Source: Salinisphaera sp. G21_0
Lineage (GTDB): Bacteria; Pseudomonadota; Gammaproteobacteria; Pseudomonadales; Endozoicomonadaceae
Length of the DNA stretch: 64,000 nt
Assembly (NCBI RefSeq): GCF_017744115.1
Contig: NZ_JAGHQW010000013.1
Span: forward strand, 48,039 to 112,038
Direction of reading: 5' to 3'
This document shows, piece after piece, positions 1-9,615 of this stretch. Every line of letters begins with the position of its first letter. The first letter of the stretch is position 1. The position numbers and the translations under genes were made by a program. The notes under the pieces are model-generated. The model worked only from the letters and a program-made list of their open reading frames with translations. It was not told the DNA's origin and did no database searches.

Positions 1-48
1 TCAATTTTCTGCCGTCCTCGCTACGGGCGCTATTCTCGGACAGCCTCC
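1..48. repeat. Partial copy of palindromic MITE (right end)
   Basis: The first 48 bases match the right end of the 162-bp palindromic element seen complete at 11768-11929 and 22915-23076, ending in the same CTATTCTCGGACAGCCTCC terminus. The left part lies outside the window. It sits just downstream of rplU on the minus strand, where rpmA (L27) normally follows, so the element probably lies between rplU and rpmA. Unlike the two complete copies, this end is followed by AG rather than TA. Confidence 0.8.
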
Positions 49-59
49 AGAAGTATTCA

Positions 60-80
60 ACAGGTTTAAAAAAAACCTGT
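60..80 (-). terminator. Stem-loop after rplU
   Basis: An 8-bp perfect inverted repeat (ACAGGTTT / AAACCTGT) with a 5-base A/T loop lies about 10 bases past the rplU stop codon. No T-run follows on the minus strand, so it may be an RNA-stabilising or attenuating hairpin rather than a full intrinsic terminator. Confidence 0.4.
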
Positions 81-89
81 CAGCAATAA

Positions 90-401
90 TTAACCGGCAA
101 TTCCGGTGATCTTCAGCTCAGTGAACCACTGACGATGGCCCATCTGCTTGCGGTGATGCTTACGACGCTTGAACTTGATGATCTTGATTTTTGGACCACG
201 GCCATGGCTGACAACTTCAGCAGTAACCTTGGCACCTTCAACCACTGGAGCACCAACTTTCAGTTCTTCGCCATTGGCGATCATCAGAACGTCGTTGATT
301 TCCAGACTTTCGCCAGCGGCGTTGCTCAGTTTTTCTACCTTCAGGATTTCTCCTTCGGTAACGCGGTACTGCTTACCACCAGTTCTGATAACTGCGTACA
401 T
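90..401 (-). CDS. rplU: 50S ribosomal protein L21
   Basis: This is ribosomal protein L21, a 23S rRNA-binding component of the large subunit. The protein begins [14 protein letters not shown], the classic L21 start, and ends with the basic rRNA-binding stretch [19 protein letters not shown]. From this start it is 103 residues, the same as the E. coli protein. An in-frame upstream ATG at 467 would add 22 unrelated residues. The 401 start is preferred because GGAG lies at the right distance upstream. The gene is divergent from ispB, as in E. coli. rpmA would be expected next on the minus strand, but a repeat element occupies that position at the window edge. Confidence 0.97.
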   Translation of the reverse strand: MYAVIRTGGKQYRVTEGEILKVEKLSNAAGESLEINDVLMIANGEELKVGAPVVEGAKVTAEVVSHGRGPKIKIIKFKRRKHHRKQMGHRQWFTELKITGIAG

Positions 402-886
402 GATTTGATCTCCGAAAATCCTTAAGAGCCTCTTTGTCAAAGGCATCCACCGACCCTGGAAAGGCATGGTGGAATTTTTAGCTATCTAAAAACCACTTCT
501 TTTGAAGCTGACGGCTATTAAAGAAGCTGACGGCTCCAACAAGACCAGTACGGCCTTTCAGTTACCATCAGGGATGGGCGGCACCTCATGAGCTGAAGGG
601 CAGCTGAAACCAGCTATTGATCAGCAATCCATGACAAAGCGGCACACCGCACCGGATTCTCAGATAGGGGCGCAAATTTTAAGGGAGTCAAGCCTCACTG
701 GCAAGACCTGTTGGCATTTTATCCTGCCCTGCCCGGTGAAAGGGGTCAGGAGGCCTGCTGCCTGTTTCGCCGAAATAAGTAAGCACCCTGCAAAGACCCT
801 GTATAAGTGCCTTCATCACCGGCTGCTATTGACAGTTGCAGTAGCACTAAATACGATGCCCAATTTCGCCCCACCAAATAAGCCAG
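402..886. promoter_or_regulatory. Divergent rplU/ispB intergenic region
   Basis: These 485 bases separate the divergent rplU and ispB genes and must carry both promoters and the rplU leader. A short direct repeat (GAAGCTGACGGCT) occurs twice around 506 and 524. I see no protein gene with a convincing ribosome binding site and no recognisable RNA gene. Confidence 0.5.
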
Positions 887-1864
887 ATGCCGGACAAACA
901 ACAAGCCTCTTTTCAGATCGCAGTCCACGACGATTTCCGCAGGGTGAACGAGTGCATTCACGAGCAGTTGCACTCTGACGTCGCCCTGGTCAGCAAAATC
1001 AGTGAATACATCATTAAGTCCGGTGGCAAGCGGCTACGCCCATTGCTGGTACTGCTGACTGCCCGGGCCTGCGGTTACAATGACTACAACCATGTGCCAC
1101 TGGCCGCCATTATTGAATTCCTGCACACCGCCACCCTGCTGCATGACGATGTAGTGGATCAGTCAGACCTGCGCCGTGGCAGAGACACGGCGAATGCCCT
1201 GTGGGGCAACGCGCCCAGCGTTCTGGTGGGTGATTTTCTCTATTCCCGCGCATTCCAGATGATGGTAGGGCTGGAGAGCTTCAAGCTGCTGCATATTCTG
1301 GCGGACGCCACCAATGTCATTGCCGAGGGTGAGGTTATGCAGCTGATGAACATCAATGATGCTGATGTTACCGAAGATGACTACATGGAAGTCATTCGCT
1401 GCAAAACCGCCATGCTGTTCCAGGCCTCCAGCCAGACGGCTGCCGTGCTGAGCAAAGCCAGCCCGGAACTGGAAAAAGATATGGCTAACTACGGTAATTA
1501 CCTCGGCATTGCCTTCCAGCTGGTGGATGATCTGCTGGACTATGAGGGCGATTCTGAAACCATGGGTAAAAACCTCGGGGATGATCTGGCAGAAGGCAAA
1601 CCGACATTGCCGCTGATTTACACCCTGAAACATGGTACCAGCGAACAGAAAGCGCTGGTTAGGGAAGCGATTGAGCAAGGTGGCCGGGACAATATTGCAG
1701 CCGTTGTGGAAGCGGTTCGCAGCTGTGGAGCACTTCAGTACACTGCGGCTAAAGCCCGGGAATACACAGCCAAGGCAAAACGCTGCCTGAACCTGCTACC
1801 TGAAGGCGAGTATCGCAATGCTATGGCGGACCTTGCGGACTTTGCGGTTGTCAGAAGCTGTTAG
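887..1864 (+). CDS. ispB: Octaprenyl diphosphate synthase (IspB)
   Basis: This is a trans-polyprenyl diphosphate synthase that builds the ubiquinone side chain from farnesyl diphosphate and isopentenyl diphosphate in the cytoplasm. At 325 residues it is the normal family length. Both aspartate-rich motifs are visible: LHDDVVD (about residues 84-90) and FQLVDDLLDY (about 211-220), along with the GGKRLRP substrate-binding motif (about 46-52). The rplU/ispB divergent arrangement matches E. coli. A strong intrinsic terminator follows at 1899-1937. The chain length (C40 or other) cannot be read from the sequence. Confidence 0.95.
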   Translation: MPDKQQASFQIAVHDDFRRVNECIHEQLHSDVALVSKISEYIIKSGGKRLRPLLVLLTARACGYNDYNHVPLAAIIEFLHTATLLHDDVVDQSDLRRGRDTANALWGNAPSVLVGDFLYSRAFQMMVGLESFKLLHILADATNVIAEGEVMQLMNINDADVTEDDYMEVIRCKTAMLFQASSQTAAVLSKASPELEKDMANYGNYLGIAFQLVDDLLDYEGDSETMGKNLGDDLAEGKPTLPLIYTLKHGTSEQKALVREAIEQGGRDNIAAVVEAVRSCGALQYTAAKAREYTAKAKRCLNLLPEGEYRNAMADLADFAVVRSC

Positions 1865-1898
1865 GCAGCATTTATTACAAGACAAACCCTTGCAAGCG

Positions 1899-1937
1899 AA
1901 GGGGCCGGTATTTTGTGAATACCGGCCCCTTTTTTTA
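1899..1937 (+). terminator. Intrinsic terminator of ispB
   Basis: A 14-bp GC-rich stem (AAGGGGCCGGTATT / AATACCGGCCCCTT) with the 5-base loop TTGTG is followed directly by a T-run. It starts 35 bases after the ispB stop codon. Confidence 0.92.
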
Positions 1938-2123
1938 TGGCTGGGCAGGTTCGCCGCCACCTTCAGAAAGATATGGCCCCGGTTTTCAGGATTGGTGTCG
2001 CATCCAACGAAAGCTATCCCTGCGGCCATGGCTCAGGGGTGATCATCAATCAGATCAATGCAAACCATTTACATGCAACTTTTCCACTATTTTGCAATCA
2101 AATATGTCCAAAATAAATAGGAC

Positions 2124-5027
2124 ATGGATAAATTCATGCTTTCGTTAAATACAGAAATCAACTCGATACTTTTCCAACCCTGGCAACCAGATACTGCTTC
2201 TGAAAAGCCACCAATACCAACGGCTGCCCAGCAGCCAGAATATATTGAATTGCCCGGGGTTCATTGTTACGAGGAACTGGAAACCCATGCTGCCTTTCCT
2301 GAGATAAAAACCCGTTTCCTGAATGATATTGAGGAGATGAAACAACTGGTACACCCCTACGTTAATCATCAATACGATATATCAATAGATATTTTTCATG
2401 AGAAACTGGAATCACCGCCTGAACATCTTAAAAACAGCCTGCTCGCCCTGTATCGTGAGACACGCTTCCAGATTCGACAGCTAGTCATTCAGCTCAGGGA
2501 TCAACAACACGATCCAAATGTTGACAACCAAAATTACATCGCAGGGATACTTCATGACTGCCTGAGCGATATTCAGGAGTGCCCTCCCGGTATTCACGGC
2601 CGCTTTACCCGGAGTTTTCTTAATTTGGAAGCCTCCCGGGGAGGGCTGGGCGGGAAGCTCTTCAAGGTCAGGAGTGAGCTGTTTGATCAATTTATCCAGT
2701 CTTTCCTGCTTGAGCTGCAACGGGAGAGGTTGGTTGATATATCACCAGGCATCGAGGTTCACTGGGAACACAGCTTGCACAATCTTTTCTGTGAGCCTCT
2801 GGGGCTTCCTCATATCGTTGACCCACTGGCACCGACCAATCTGGGTGATGACCTTACCCGGCGATTTCTTGCTGCTGCACCACTGTCAGTCAATGCCTGT
2901 ACCATCCTGCGTAAACTCTCGTCCGGGTGGTCTGACCAGCTCAGTGCAACCCTGAAAAAACTGGGTGTACAGGCATGGGAAACCGACGTTATTGCTCCCT
3001 TTGAACTGACTTCAGACAGAACGGGTACGCTTGAAAGCACGCTCTTTAAACCAGTCAATCATCTACTGCAAACAAGCGGAGAACAGTCCCTTGATCTCAG
3101 GGCCGTCATCGAAGAAACAGGCAATGGCAACTATTACCTTGGCCGGTATCGGGAAAAGTTACTGGCCTGGGTAGCCAACCATTTCTGTGAATCATCAGCC
3201 CAGGTGTTCGCCACTATCCCTTCAGCTGTCGATTCGGCCTGGCATATCGGCACCATCAACCAGCTTTTCTTCTGGGTATTTAATCATGACCAGTACTTGC
3301 CAACGGGGCTGTCGTGTACTTTTGATGCGAGTAATCACACCACCCTGACATTGCCTCATTTAATGTCCATTGATTTCTCAACCTGGCCTGAAACCACCAT
3401 TTATGCCCTGCTCACCCAGGCAATGGAGCAAACCGATAAGGCCTGGCATATTGCCTCGTTTTTCCTGCAACACACCACCATCGAACAGCTTGGTAAAATA
3501 CCAGCGATGGTGACCAGGGCACTTGCCAACCAACTCAGTGACAAGCTGATTAAACACGATGACACTTTTAAAGAAACGTTATACCAATGTGTAGTTGATC
3601 ATTTTGCCTCTGGTACAACTTTCATTACTCCAGGCGTACTGGACTGGCTGATCGATACACCTCTGCTGAAACCGGTTTTATTGGGACTTCAACAACAGGG
3701 AATAAATGTTTTGTCAATCACATCACGCCTGGCCAGCTGGCAGGTCTCTGATTTTTCCCACGAGGATATCAAAAAGTTACTGACACCCAATGATTGTCGG
3801 CGACTGTTCAAAAAGGCACTTATTCTGAGGCAGGCAGAAACCCTGTCCAATCTTCTGTTAACCGGTCATTGTGATCAATTGACCAGCTTCTTGAACGATG
3901 AACTGGGCAGCCCCCTGGCGTGCTTTGCAAGTTCCGGTAATTTGCCTGGATTGGAATACCTGTTGAAACTCGGCAACCCGCAGGTTAACCAGAAAAATAT
4001 CGATGGCTCGACGCCCCTGCACATCGCTGCCGAAAACGGGCATGTAGCGTTCGTCAGGGCGTTACTGGCCATCGACGGCATTGACGTCAATGTGAAGGAT
4101 AACGATGGCTTGACGCCCCTGCACTGTGCTGCCTCACAAGGCTACGTAGTGTGTGTCAGGCCGTTATTGACCGCCGATGGCATTGACGTCAATGTGAAGG
4201 ATAACGATGGCTTGACGCCCCTGCACTGTGCTGCCTCACAAGGCCACGTAGTGTGTGTCAGGCCGTTATTGACCGCCGATGGCATTGACGTCAATGTGAA
4301 GGATAACTATGGCTTGACGCCCCTGCACTGTGCTGCCTCACAAGGCCACGTAGTGTGTGTCAGGCCGTTATTGACCGCCGATGGCATTGACGTCAATGTG
4401 CAGAATGACGATGGCTATACGCCCCTGTACTGTGCTGTCGCACAAGGCCACGCAGAGTGCATCAAGGCATTACTGACCGCCGAAGACATTGACGTCAATG
4501 TGAAATCGTCTTCAGATTTTACGCCCCTGCACTGGGCTGCCATACAAGGTCATGCAGGGTGCATCTCGGCGTTATTGACCGATGACCGCATTGACATCAA
4601 TGTGACGACTGAAGAAGGCTTCACGCCCCTGAGCTGCGCTGTCCAATTTGGCCATACAGAATGCGCCATGGTGTTATTGGACGCCAAAGGCATTGATGTC
4701 AATATGGCACCATCTGGGGGCTTTACGGCCCTGCACTGGGCCGCCATAAAAGACAACGTAGAGTGCATCGCGCTTTTATTGAACGCCACAGGCATTGACG
4801 TCAATGCGAAAACAACCAAGGGTTTCACGCCCCTGCACTGCGCTGCCCAATTTGGCCAGGCAGGGTCCATCAAAGCGTTACTTAAAGCTCCCGGCATTAT
4901 CATCAGTATAAAAAGTAACGGCGGCTTGACGCCCCGGGACGACGCCCGCAAAGAAGGCCATGCAGAGTGCGAAAGACTGCTGACTCCACTTTTTCCAGAT
5001 CCGGAATTTGGCTCTGGTAATCGATAG
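2124..5027 (+). CDS. Large ankyrin-repeat protein, possible host-interaction effector
   Basis: A 967-residue protein. Residues 1 to about 595 match no family I recognise; they are mostly helical-looking, with no signal peptide. Residues about 596-960 are ankyrin repeats of 34 residues, ten recognisable from their TPLHxAAxxGH cores, with an unusual conserved Cys in the second helix. Ankyrin repeats mediate protein-protein binding and are common in effectors of host-associated bacteria. Three consecutive units at 4098-4403 are almost identical at DNA level, indicating recent duplication. An alternative start is the ATG at 2136, and neither start has a strong ribosome binding site. Host targeting is inference; the ankyrin fold is clear. 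Confidence 0.88.
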   Translation: MDKFMLSLNTEINSILFQPWQPDTASEKPPIPTAAQQPEYIELPGVHCYEELETHAAFPEIKTRFLNDIEEMKQLVHPYVNHQYDISIDIFHEKLESPPEHLKNSLLALYRETRFQIRQLVIQLRDQQHDPNVDNQNYIAGILHDCLSDIQECPPGIHGRFTRSFLNLEASRGGLGGKLFKVRSELFDQFIQSFLLELQRERLVDISPGIEVHWEHSLHNLFCEPLGLPHIVDPLAPTNLGDDLTRRFLAAAPLSVNACTILRKLSSGWSDQLSATLKKLGVQAWETDVIAPFELTSDRTGTLESTLFKPVNHLLQTSGEQSLDLRAVIEETGNGNYYLGRYREKLLAWVANHFCESSAQVFATIPSAVDSAWHIGTINQLFFWVFNHDQYLPTGLSCTFDASNHTTLTLPHLMSIDFSTWPETTIYALLTQAMEQTDKAWHIASFFLQHTTIEQLGKIPAMVTRALANQLSDKLIKHDDTFKETLYQCVVDHFASGTTFITPGVLDWLIDTPLLKPVLLGLQQQGINVLSITSRLASWQVSDFSHEDIKKLLTPNDCRRLFKKALILRQAETLSNLLLTGHCDQLTSFLNDELGSPLACFASSGNLPGLEYLLKLGNPQVNQKNIDGSTPLHIAAENGHVAFVRALLAIDGIDVNVKDNDGLTPLHCAASQGYVVCVRPLLTADGIDVNVKDNDGLTPLHCAASQGHVVCVRPLLTADGIDVNVKDNYGLTPLHCAASQGHVVCVRPLLTADGIDVNVQNDDGYTPLYCAVAQGHAECIKALLTAEDIDVNVKSSSDFTPLHWAAIQGHAGCISALLTDDRIDINVTTEEGFTPLSCAVQFGHTECAMVLLDAKGIDVNMAPSGGFTALHWAAIKDNVECIALLLNATGIDVNAKTTKGFTPLHCAAQFGQAGSIKALLKAPGIIISIKSNGGLTPRDDARKEGHAECERLLTPLFPDPEFGSGNR
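4098..4403 (+). repeat. Three near-identical 102-bp ankyrin-coding tandem repeats
   Basis: Units at 4098-4199, 4200-4301 and 4302-4403 are each 102 bases (34 codons) and differ at only a handful of positions, such as TAC/CAC and GAT/TAT codons. Neighbouring ankyrin units in the same gene are much more diverged, so these three arose by recent tandem duplication or are kept alike by recombination. Confidence 0.9.
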
Positions 5028-5274
5028 CCGAAAATCTGGGCTTACGCCAATGCGGCTGGCTGATTTCATGTTTTCAAAGTTTCCTCCAGAGCCAACAGCA
5101 AAACTGCCCCCTATTTGATGTATGGCACCGTGGAAGAGCACCACACCCGGGCAGAGCATCAGCAGCACCGCCCGGTAGACGCCCCACTCTGACAGACCCA
5201 CTATCCACCCAATGGCTGGAATTGCCGGTGTGGTGTGATTCAGCTGACCAAAGAGGAGATTGAGCGAACCTTTT

Positions 5275-6099
5275 TTAACGGTACAAATGGTCGTAACAAT
5301 AGTTGGTAGCCTCAATAAAGCCCTCAATACTGCCACAGTCAAAACGCTCACCCTTGAACTTATAAGCCATGACACAGCCTCGCTGCGCCTGAGCCATCAA
5401 AGCATCGGTAATCTGAATCTCGCCACCCTTACCCGGCTGGGTATCATGAATCAGGTCAAAGATGTCCGGTGTAAGAATATAGCGGCCAATGATAGCAAGA
5501 TTACTGGGCGCATCTTCTCTGGCGGGTTTTTCCACCATATTCTCAACCCGGATCAGATCTTCTGAAATGTGCTGGCCAGCGATCACCCCATATTTATGCA
5601 CTTCATCTTCCGGCACTTCCTGCACCGCAACAATACTGCAACGGAACTGCTTATAGAGTTGCGCCATCTGGGCCAGAACGCCGGGCCCTCCGAGATTGAT
5701 GCAGAGATCATCCGCCAGCACCATGCCGAATGGCTGGTCGCCAATCAGCGTCTGCCCGGTTAATACCGCATGGCCAAGTCCCTTCATCTCACGCTGACGG
5801 GTGTAGGAGAAGGTACACTGATCGATCACGCTGCGGATATCGGACAGCAGGCTTTCCTTGTCCGTACCGGAAATCTGATGCTCCAGCTCGTAGTTCACAT
5901 CAAAGTGATCTTCCAGCGAGCGCTTGCCCCGTCCGGTGACAATGCAGATATCCGACATACCGGCCTGCAGTGCCTCTTCAACGCCATACTCAATCAGCGG
6001 TTTGCTGACGATGGGCATCATCTCCTTGGGCATGGACTTGGTGGCTGGCAGGAACCGGGTACCATAGCCTGCTGCCGGAAAAAGGCATTTCTTGATCAT
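5275..6099 (-). CDS. galU: UTP-glucose-1-phosphate uridylyltransferase
   Basis: GalU makes UDP-glucose from UTP and glucose 1-phosphate for polysaccharide and galactose metabolism. The 274-residue protein has the nucleotide-binding start PAAGYGTRFLPATKSMPKEM (residues 8-27), the ADDL metal-site segment, VEKP and the GGEIQITDAL motif near the C terminus, all typical of bacterial GalU. It lies 67 bases downstream of cpsG on the same strand, so the two probably form a nucleotide-sugar operon. A hairpin in the gap (6132-6157) could lower galU expression relative to cpsG. The 247 bases after its stop hold no convincing gene. Confidence 0.96.
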   Translation of the reverse strand: MIKKCLFPAAGYGTRFLPATKSMPKEMMPIVSKPLIEYGVEEALQAGMSDICIVTGRGKRSLEDHFDVNYELEHQISGTDKESLLSDIRSVIDQCTFSYTRQREMKGLGHAVLTGQTLIGDQPFGMVLADDLCINLGGPGVLAQMAQLYKQFRCSIVAVQEVPEDEVHKYGVIAGQHISEDLIRVENMVEKPAREDAPSNLAIIGRYILTPDIFDLIHDTQPGKGGEIQITDALMAQAQRGCVMAYKFKGERFDCGSIEGFIEATNYCYDHLYR

Positions 6100-6131
6100 T
6101 TAAGGCTCTTTATTTATCCAACTCAAATGAA

Positions 6132-6157
6132 GAGACTGCTCCTTAATGAGCAGTCTC
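6132..6157 (-). terminator. Hairpin between cpsG and galU
   Basis: An 11-bp inverted repeat (AGAGACTGCTC / GAGCAGTCTCT) with a short A/T loop lies between the cpsG stop and the galU start. On the minus strand it is not followed by a real T-run, so partial termination or mRNA processing is more likely than a full stop. Confidence 0.45.
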
Positions 6158-6166
6158 TTGAAAATA

Positions 6167-7534
6167 TCAGTCACGAATCAGCTTCAGCAGCTCGGCAGTT
6201 TTTTCCTGCATCAACACCTCATCGCCACGACTTTCTACATTCAGACGAATCACTGGCTCGGTATTGGACAGTCGCAGGTTAAAGCGCCATTGCCCCATAT
6301 CCAGGGAGATGCCATCGGTGTTATCAATTTCCAGCGCATCTTGCTGATAATGCGCCAGCACACGCTCTATAGCGGCCTGAGGATCTGTCAATTGGCTGTT
6401 AATTTCACCAGACGACGGGAACATGGCGATCCGCTCACTGACCAGCGCTGACAAAGGCTGACCCTTTCTGGAAATCAACTCAGCGACCAGCAGCCAGGGA
6501 ATCATGCCGGAGTCACAATAGGCAAAGTCGCGGAAATAATGATGGGCACTCATCTCGCCACCATAAACCGCATCTTCCCGGCGCATCCGCTGCTTGATAA
6601 AGGCGTGACCGGTTTTGCACAGCACCGGTTCACCACCTGCCGCTTTTACCTGATCGATGGTGTTCCAGGTCAGCCTGGGGTCATGGATGATTTTTGCCGC
6701 AGGGTTGTGGGCCAGGAATGCCTCCCCCAATAACCCGACAATATAATACCCTTCGATAAACTGTCCCTGTTCATCAAACAGGAAGCAGCGATCGAAGTCG
6801 CCATCCCAGGCGATGCCCATATCGGCCTGATGTTCCAGAACGGCGTCTACCGTCGTCTGACGACACTCTGGCAGTAAAGGATTAGGAATACCCCGGGGAA
6901 AGCGACCATCCGGCTCGTGCAGGACTTTGATAAACTCTACCGGCACACCGGCCGCCCGGAATCGTTCCTCGATAGCATCCACCACATGCCCTGCTGCACC
7001 GTTACCGGCATTGACCACCAGTTTCATTGGCTTGAGACTGTCAGCCTGGATATACTCCAGAACGTGGCTGATATAATCATCCAGAACAGAGATTTTCTTG
7101 TAGCCGCCCCGTCGTGCCGCAGGCTCCCCAAACCGGTTCTCTTCTGCCCGTTGCTGAATCTCCCGCAAGCCGTTATCGCCACTGATGGGTTGCGCACCGG
7201 CCTGCACCAGTTTCATACCGTTGTAGTCAATGGGGTTGTGACTGGCCGTCACCTGAACTCCGCCATCAACCCCCAGGTGGAATGTGGCAAAATAGATCTC
7301 TTCGGTACCGGACAGGCCAATATCCAGCACATTGACCCCGGCATCACGCAGGCCTTCAGACAATGAGTGTTTCAGGGCTTCACTGGTCAGGCGGCTATCG
7401 CCACCAACAACGACATCCTTCGGTTTAAGGTGCTCGCCATAGGCCCGCCCTATGCGGTAAGCAATATCTTCATTAAGTTCATCCGGCAGGCGGCCACGGA
7501 TATCGTATGCCTTGAAGCAGGGAAGCTTGGTCAT
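6167..7534 (-). CDS. cpsG: Phosphomannomutase (CpsG/ManB type)
   Basis: This alpha-D-phosphohexomutase converts mannose 6-phosphate to mannose 1-phosphate for GDP-mannose synthesis, and may also act on glucose phosphates. The 455-residue protein matches E. coli CpsG almost from end to end: start [12 protein letters not shown], catalytic phosphoserine loop TASHNP with Ser98, Mg-binding DGDFDR, sugar-binding [12 protein letters not shown] and phosphate-binding [14 protein letters not shown]. It is followed by galU, together supplying sugar nucleotides for surface polysaccharide. Some Pseudomonas relatives (AlgC) are bifunctional, but the [12 protein letters not shown] form is that of the CpsG group. 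Confidence 0.94.
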   Translation of the reverse strand: MTKLPCFKAYDIRGRLPDELNEDIAYRIGRAYGEHLKPKDVVVGGDSRLTSEALKHSLSEGLRDAGVNVLDIGLSGTEEIYFATFHLGVDGGVQVTASHNPIDYNGMKLVQAGAQPISGDNGLREIQQRAEENRFGEPAARRGGYKKISVLDDYISHVLEYIQADSLKPMKLVVNAGNGAAGHVVDAIEERFRAAGVPVEFIKVLHEPDGRFPRGIPNPLLPECRQTTVDAVLEHQADMGIAWDGDFDRCFLFDEQGQFIEGYYIVGLLGEAFLAHNPAAKIIHDPRLTWNTIDQVKAAGGEPVLCKTGHAFIKQRMRREDAVYGGEMSAHHYFRDFAYCDSGMIPWLLVAELISRKGQPLSALVSERIAMFPSSGEINSQLTDPQAAIERVLAHYQQDALEIDNTDGISLDMGQWRFNLRLSNTEPVIRLNVESRGDEVLMQEKTAELLKLIRD

Positions 7535-7747
7535 TTCTCGGTCGCAACGGAAATTAAAAGTCTGTATTTAACTACGAATTCCCTTAAATAGACAAACTGT
7601 GTCGGATAAAAAATGCCTGCATGTTAAACGACAAGGCAATACATCAATCACAAAGCCTTTGTGGAGAAAGCCACCCATCAAATCGTCACCTAAATAGCCG
7701 ATAGCTTTCAGATAAATGCTGAACAGAGCAAAGCGGTTATCAGAGCT

Positions 7748-8299
7748 ATGAACAGGACCATCAAATCCCCATCCACGCAGCCATCAGGACGGCTGTTACG
7801 GTTCATTACCGTGGTCTTCTTTTCAGGTTTGTCGCTGTCGACCCCGGTAGCCAGCCAACCCTGCACCGCTAACGGTCGGCCGCTGTTTGGCTATCTGGAA
7901 AACGCCACGCTGGTCAATATAAATCAACATAAGGTCGCATCATTGGTTGACAGTGGTGCGACAACCACGGCCCTGGATGCCCGTAATATCCGCATGCATA
8001 TTAAAAGAAATGGCTATCGCTGGGTTTACTACGATTTCGTTCACCGGGAAAGCCGCCAGAAAACCCCCATGCATCAACCGGTCAGCCGGGTAGCCAGAAT
8101 AATCACCCATAAAGGTGCGCCCAGTGAGCGAGCGGTTGTCCGAAACACCGTAAAAGTAGGCCGGATTACCCGGATTGTAGAAATGTCCTTAATCAGTCGC
8201 AGCAATTTTCCTCAACAGTTATTGATTGGTCGCAACTTTCTCAACGATACCGGACTGATTGATGCTGGAAAGCGATACCTTCAGGAACGCTGCCCATGA
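7748..8299 (+). CDS. Retropepsin-like (PF05618, 'ATP-dependent zinc protease') family protein
   Basis: A 183-residue protein with a hydrophobic N-terminal segment (about residues 18-38) ending near an ASQ signal-cleavage-like site, so probably exported. The core matches the PF05618 family: LVDSGATTTALDARNI (aspartic-protease-like DSG), then RWVYYDF, and the closing LLIGRNFL motif. Despite the family's historical name, the fold is that of aspartic proteases. Its stop overlaps the start of the next gene (ATGA), so the two are translationally coupled. It heads the metal-linked cluster that continues to 11768. Substrate unknown. Confidence 0.8.
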   Translation: MNRTIKSPSTQPSGRLLRFITVVFFSGLSLSTPVASQPCTANGRPLFGYLENATLVNINQHKVASLVDSGATTTALDARNIRMHIKRNGYRWVYYDFVHRESRQKTPMHQPVSRVARIITHKGAPSERAVVRNTVKVGRITRIVEMSLISRSNFPQQLLIGRNFLNDTGLIDAGKRYLQERCP

Positions 8300-8883
8300 A
8301 CATTCACCACAAAGCAGTGACTGCCTGCCTTATACTGAGCCTGACCGTCGCGATAACGTCAAGCCATGGGAAAGACCGCGCCATTGGACAAAATATCCAT
8401 CGGGCTTATGAACCAGCATCCATGCTGCTGGATGTTAACCTGCAACAGGATACCCTTAACCTGTTCCTCTCCATCTCCCCGGAGGCCGCGAGCACGATCA
8501 CAACACTACCGCCCGGTGCTCTGGCCCGGTCTCTGCAAGAATTTACCCCTCTGGTTACCCTCCCGGACGATGCGCAGTGTCGGCAAACGCAAAAGCAGTT
8601 TCTTGTTGAACCGGAAGACAGCCCTGATCTCAAGGCGGAATTGCTGGCAGCACAGCTCAGTGAAATCAACGGCTATCTCGAATATGAATGTCAGCACCCG
8701 GAAAACCTGTCTCACTTCACATTCCTGGCTTTCGAAGCAATACCTGATTTAAAGCACACCAGCGTCTGGCTGGTCAGTGACAACTGGCAAAGTAAACAGC
8801 AGCTAAGTCAGAAACAGCAGGAGGTTCAGTTGCAGAAGCAACCAGCAAAGAGTGATTTCCTTCCGGATTTTTTTAACGATTAA
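8296..8883 (+). CDS. DUF2796 (ZrgA-like) exported protein
   Basis: A 195-residue protein with a signal peptide (about residues 1-25). The pattern LLDVNLQQDTLNLFLSI, then a conserved Cys in DDAQC, then LEYECQHPENLSHFTFLAFEAIPDL matches DUF2796 proteins, known in Vibrio as ZrgA, products of zinc-regulated operons with an adjacent ABC transporter. The usual histidine-rich stretch is missing here. A histidine cluster instead occurs in the last gene of this locus. The gene overlaps the upstream protease by 4 bases and is followed 30 bases later by the ATPase. A role in periplasmic metal handling is inference from family and context. Confidence 0.7.
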   Translation: MNIHHKAVTACLILSLTVAITSSHGKDRAIGQNIHRAYEPASMLLDVNLQQDTLNLFLSISPEAASTITTLPPGALARSLQEFTPLVTLPDDAQCRQTQKQFLVEPEDSPDLKAELLAAQLSEINGYLEYECQHPENLSHFTFLAFEAIPDLKHTSVWLVSDNWQSKQQLSQKQQEVQLQKQPAKSDFLPDFFND

Positions 8884-8913
8884 AAAAAGCGGTGTATTGA
8901 AAGAGGGCCATGT

Positions 8914-9615
8914 ATGAGTCAGGCAGTTACCGTAGAAAAGCTTGAATTAAGCAGAGGAAAGCAAAGCTGCCTGTCGATACCACTGTTTACGGTAAAGAAC
9001 GGTGAACGCCTGCAGATTACCGGGTTGAACGGCTCTGGCAAGACCACGCTACTGCAACTGCTGACCGGGTTACTCCTACCCGACAGTGGCAGAATTGACA
9101 TACTTGGCCAGCAAATTGACAGCCTGTCCAGATCCGAACGGGAAACCTTTCGAGCCGGGCAGGTGGGTTATATTTTCCAGCAGCCAACATTGATTCCCTA
9201 TCTGAATCCGCTGGAAAATATTTTACTACCCTGTCGTTTATCCAGGTGGCGCCAGCAGCGACTGGCAGACCGGAAAACCACGGCGAATTACGAGGCCTAC
9301 CAGCTGATGGCCGCACTCAACATGGAGAACCCCGAACTCCTGCGCCAAAGCACCGGTATGCTGAGCACTGGTCAACAACAACGGGTCGCTATTGCCCGGG
9401 CTCTGATAGGCTCCCCCCCGCTGATTCTGGCCGATGAAGCCGCATCAGCACTGGACCCGCAGGCGCGAACAACCCTGTATGACATGCTGCTGAAAAGCAC
9501 CAGAGAACATGAACAGACATTGATCTGTGTTGACCATACCCCTTACCCGGGATTTGACCGCTGTATTGATATGTCAGACATCAACCATTCACAACAGGTG
9601 GCCAGGCTATGGTAA
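8914..9615 (+). CDS. ABC transporter ATP-binding protein (LolD/MacB type)
   Basis: A 233-residue ATPase subunit with Walker A GLNGSGKTT (37-45), Q-loop YIFQQPTLIPYL (87-98), a slightly unusual signature STGQQQRV (151-158, where LSGGQ is usual), Walker B LILADE (170-175) and the H-loop VDHTPY. The order and length match the LolD/MacB group, which drives FtsX-like mechanotransmission or lipoprotein release rather than classical import. The C terminus overlaps the permease start by 7 bases. In Vibrio zrg operons a DUF2796 gene precedes a similar pair. Confidence 0.88.
   Translation: MSQAVTVEKLELSRGKQSCLSIPLFTVKNGERLQITGLNGSGKTTLLQLLTGLLLPDSGRIDILGQQIDSLSRSERETFRAGQVGYIFQQPTLIPYLNPLENILLPCRLSRWRQQRLADRKTTANYEAYQLMAALNMENPELLRQSTGMLSTGQQQRVAIARALIGSPPLILADEAASALDPQARTTLYDMLLKSTREHEQTLICVDHTPYPGFDRCIDMSDINHSQQVARLW

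Noticed and set aside
4878..5375. 165-codon minus-strand frame overlapping the ankyrin gene end and the start of the galU side
   Set aside because: It overlaps two well-supported genes in other frames, has no ribosome binding site and shows no family pattern. The 5028-5274 part alone could be a remnant but cannot be named.
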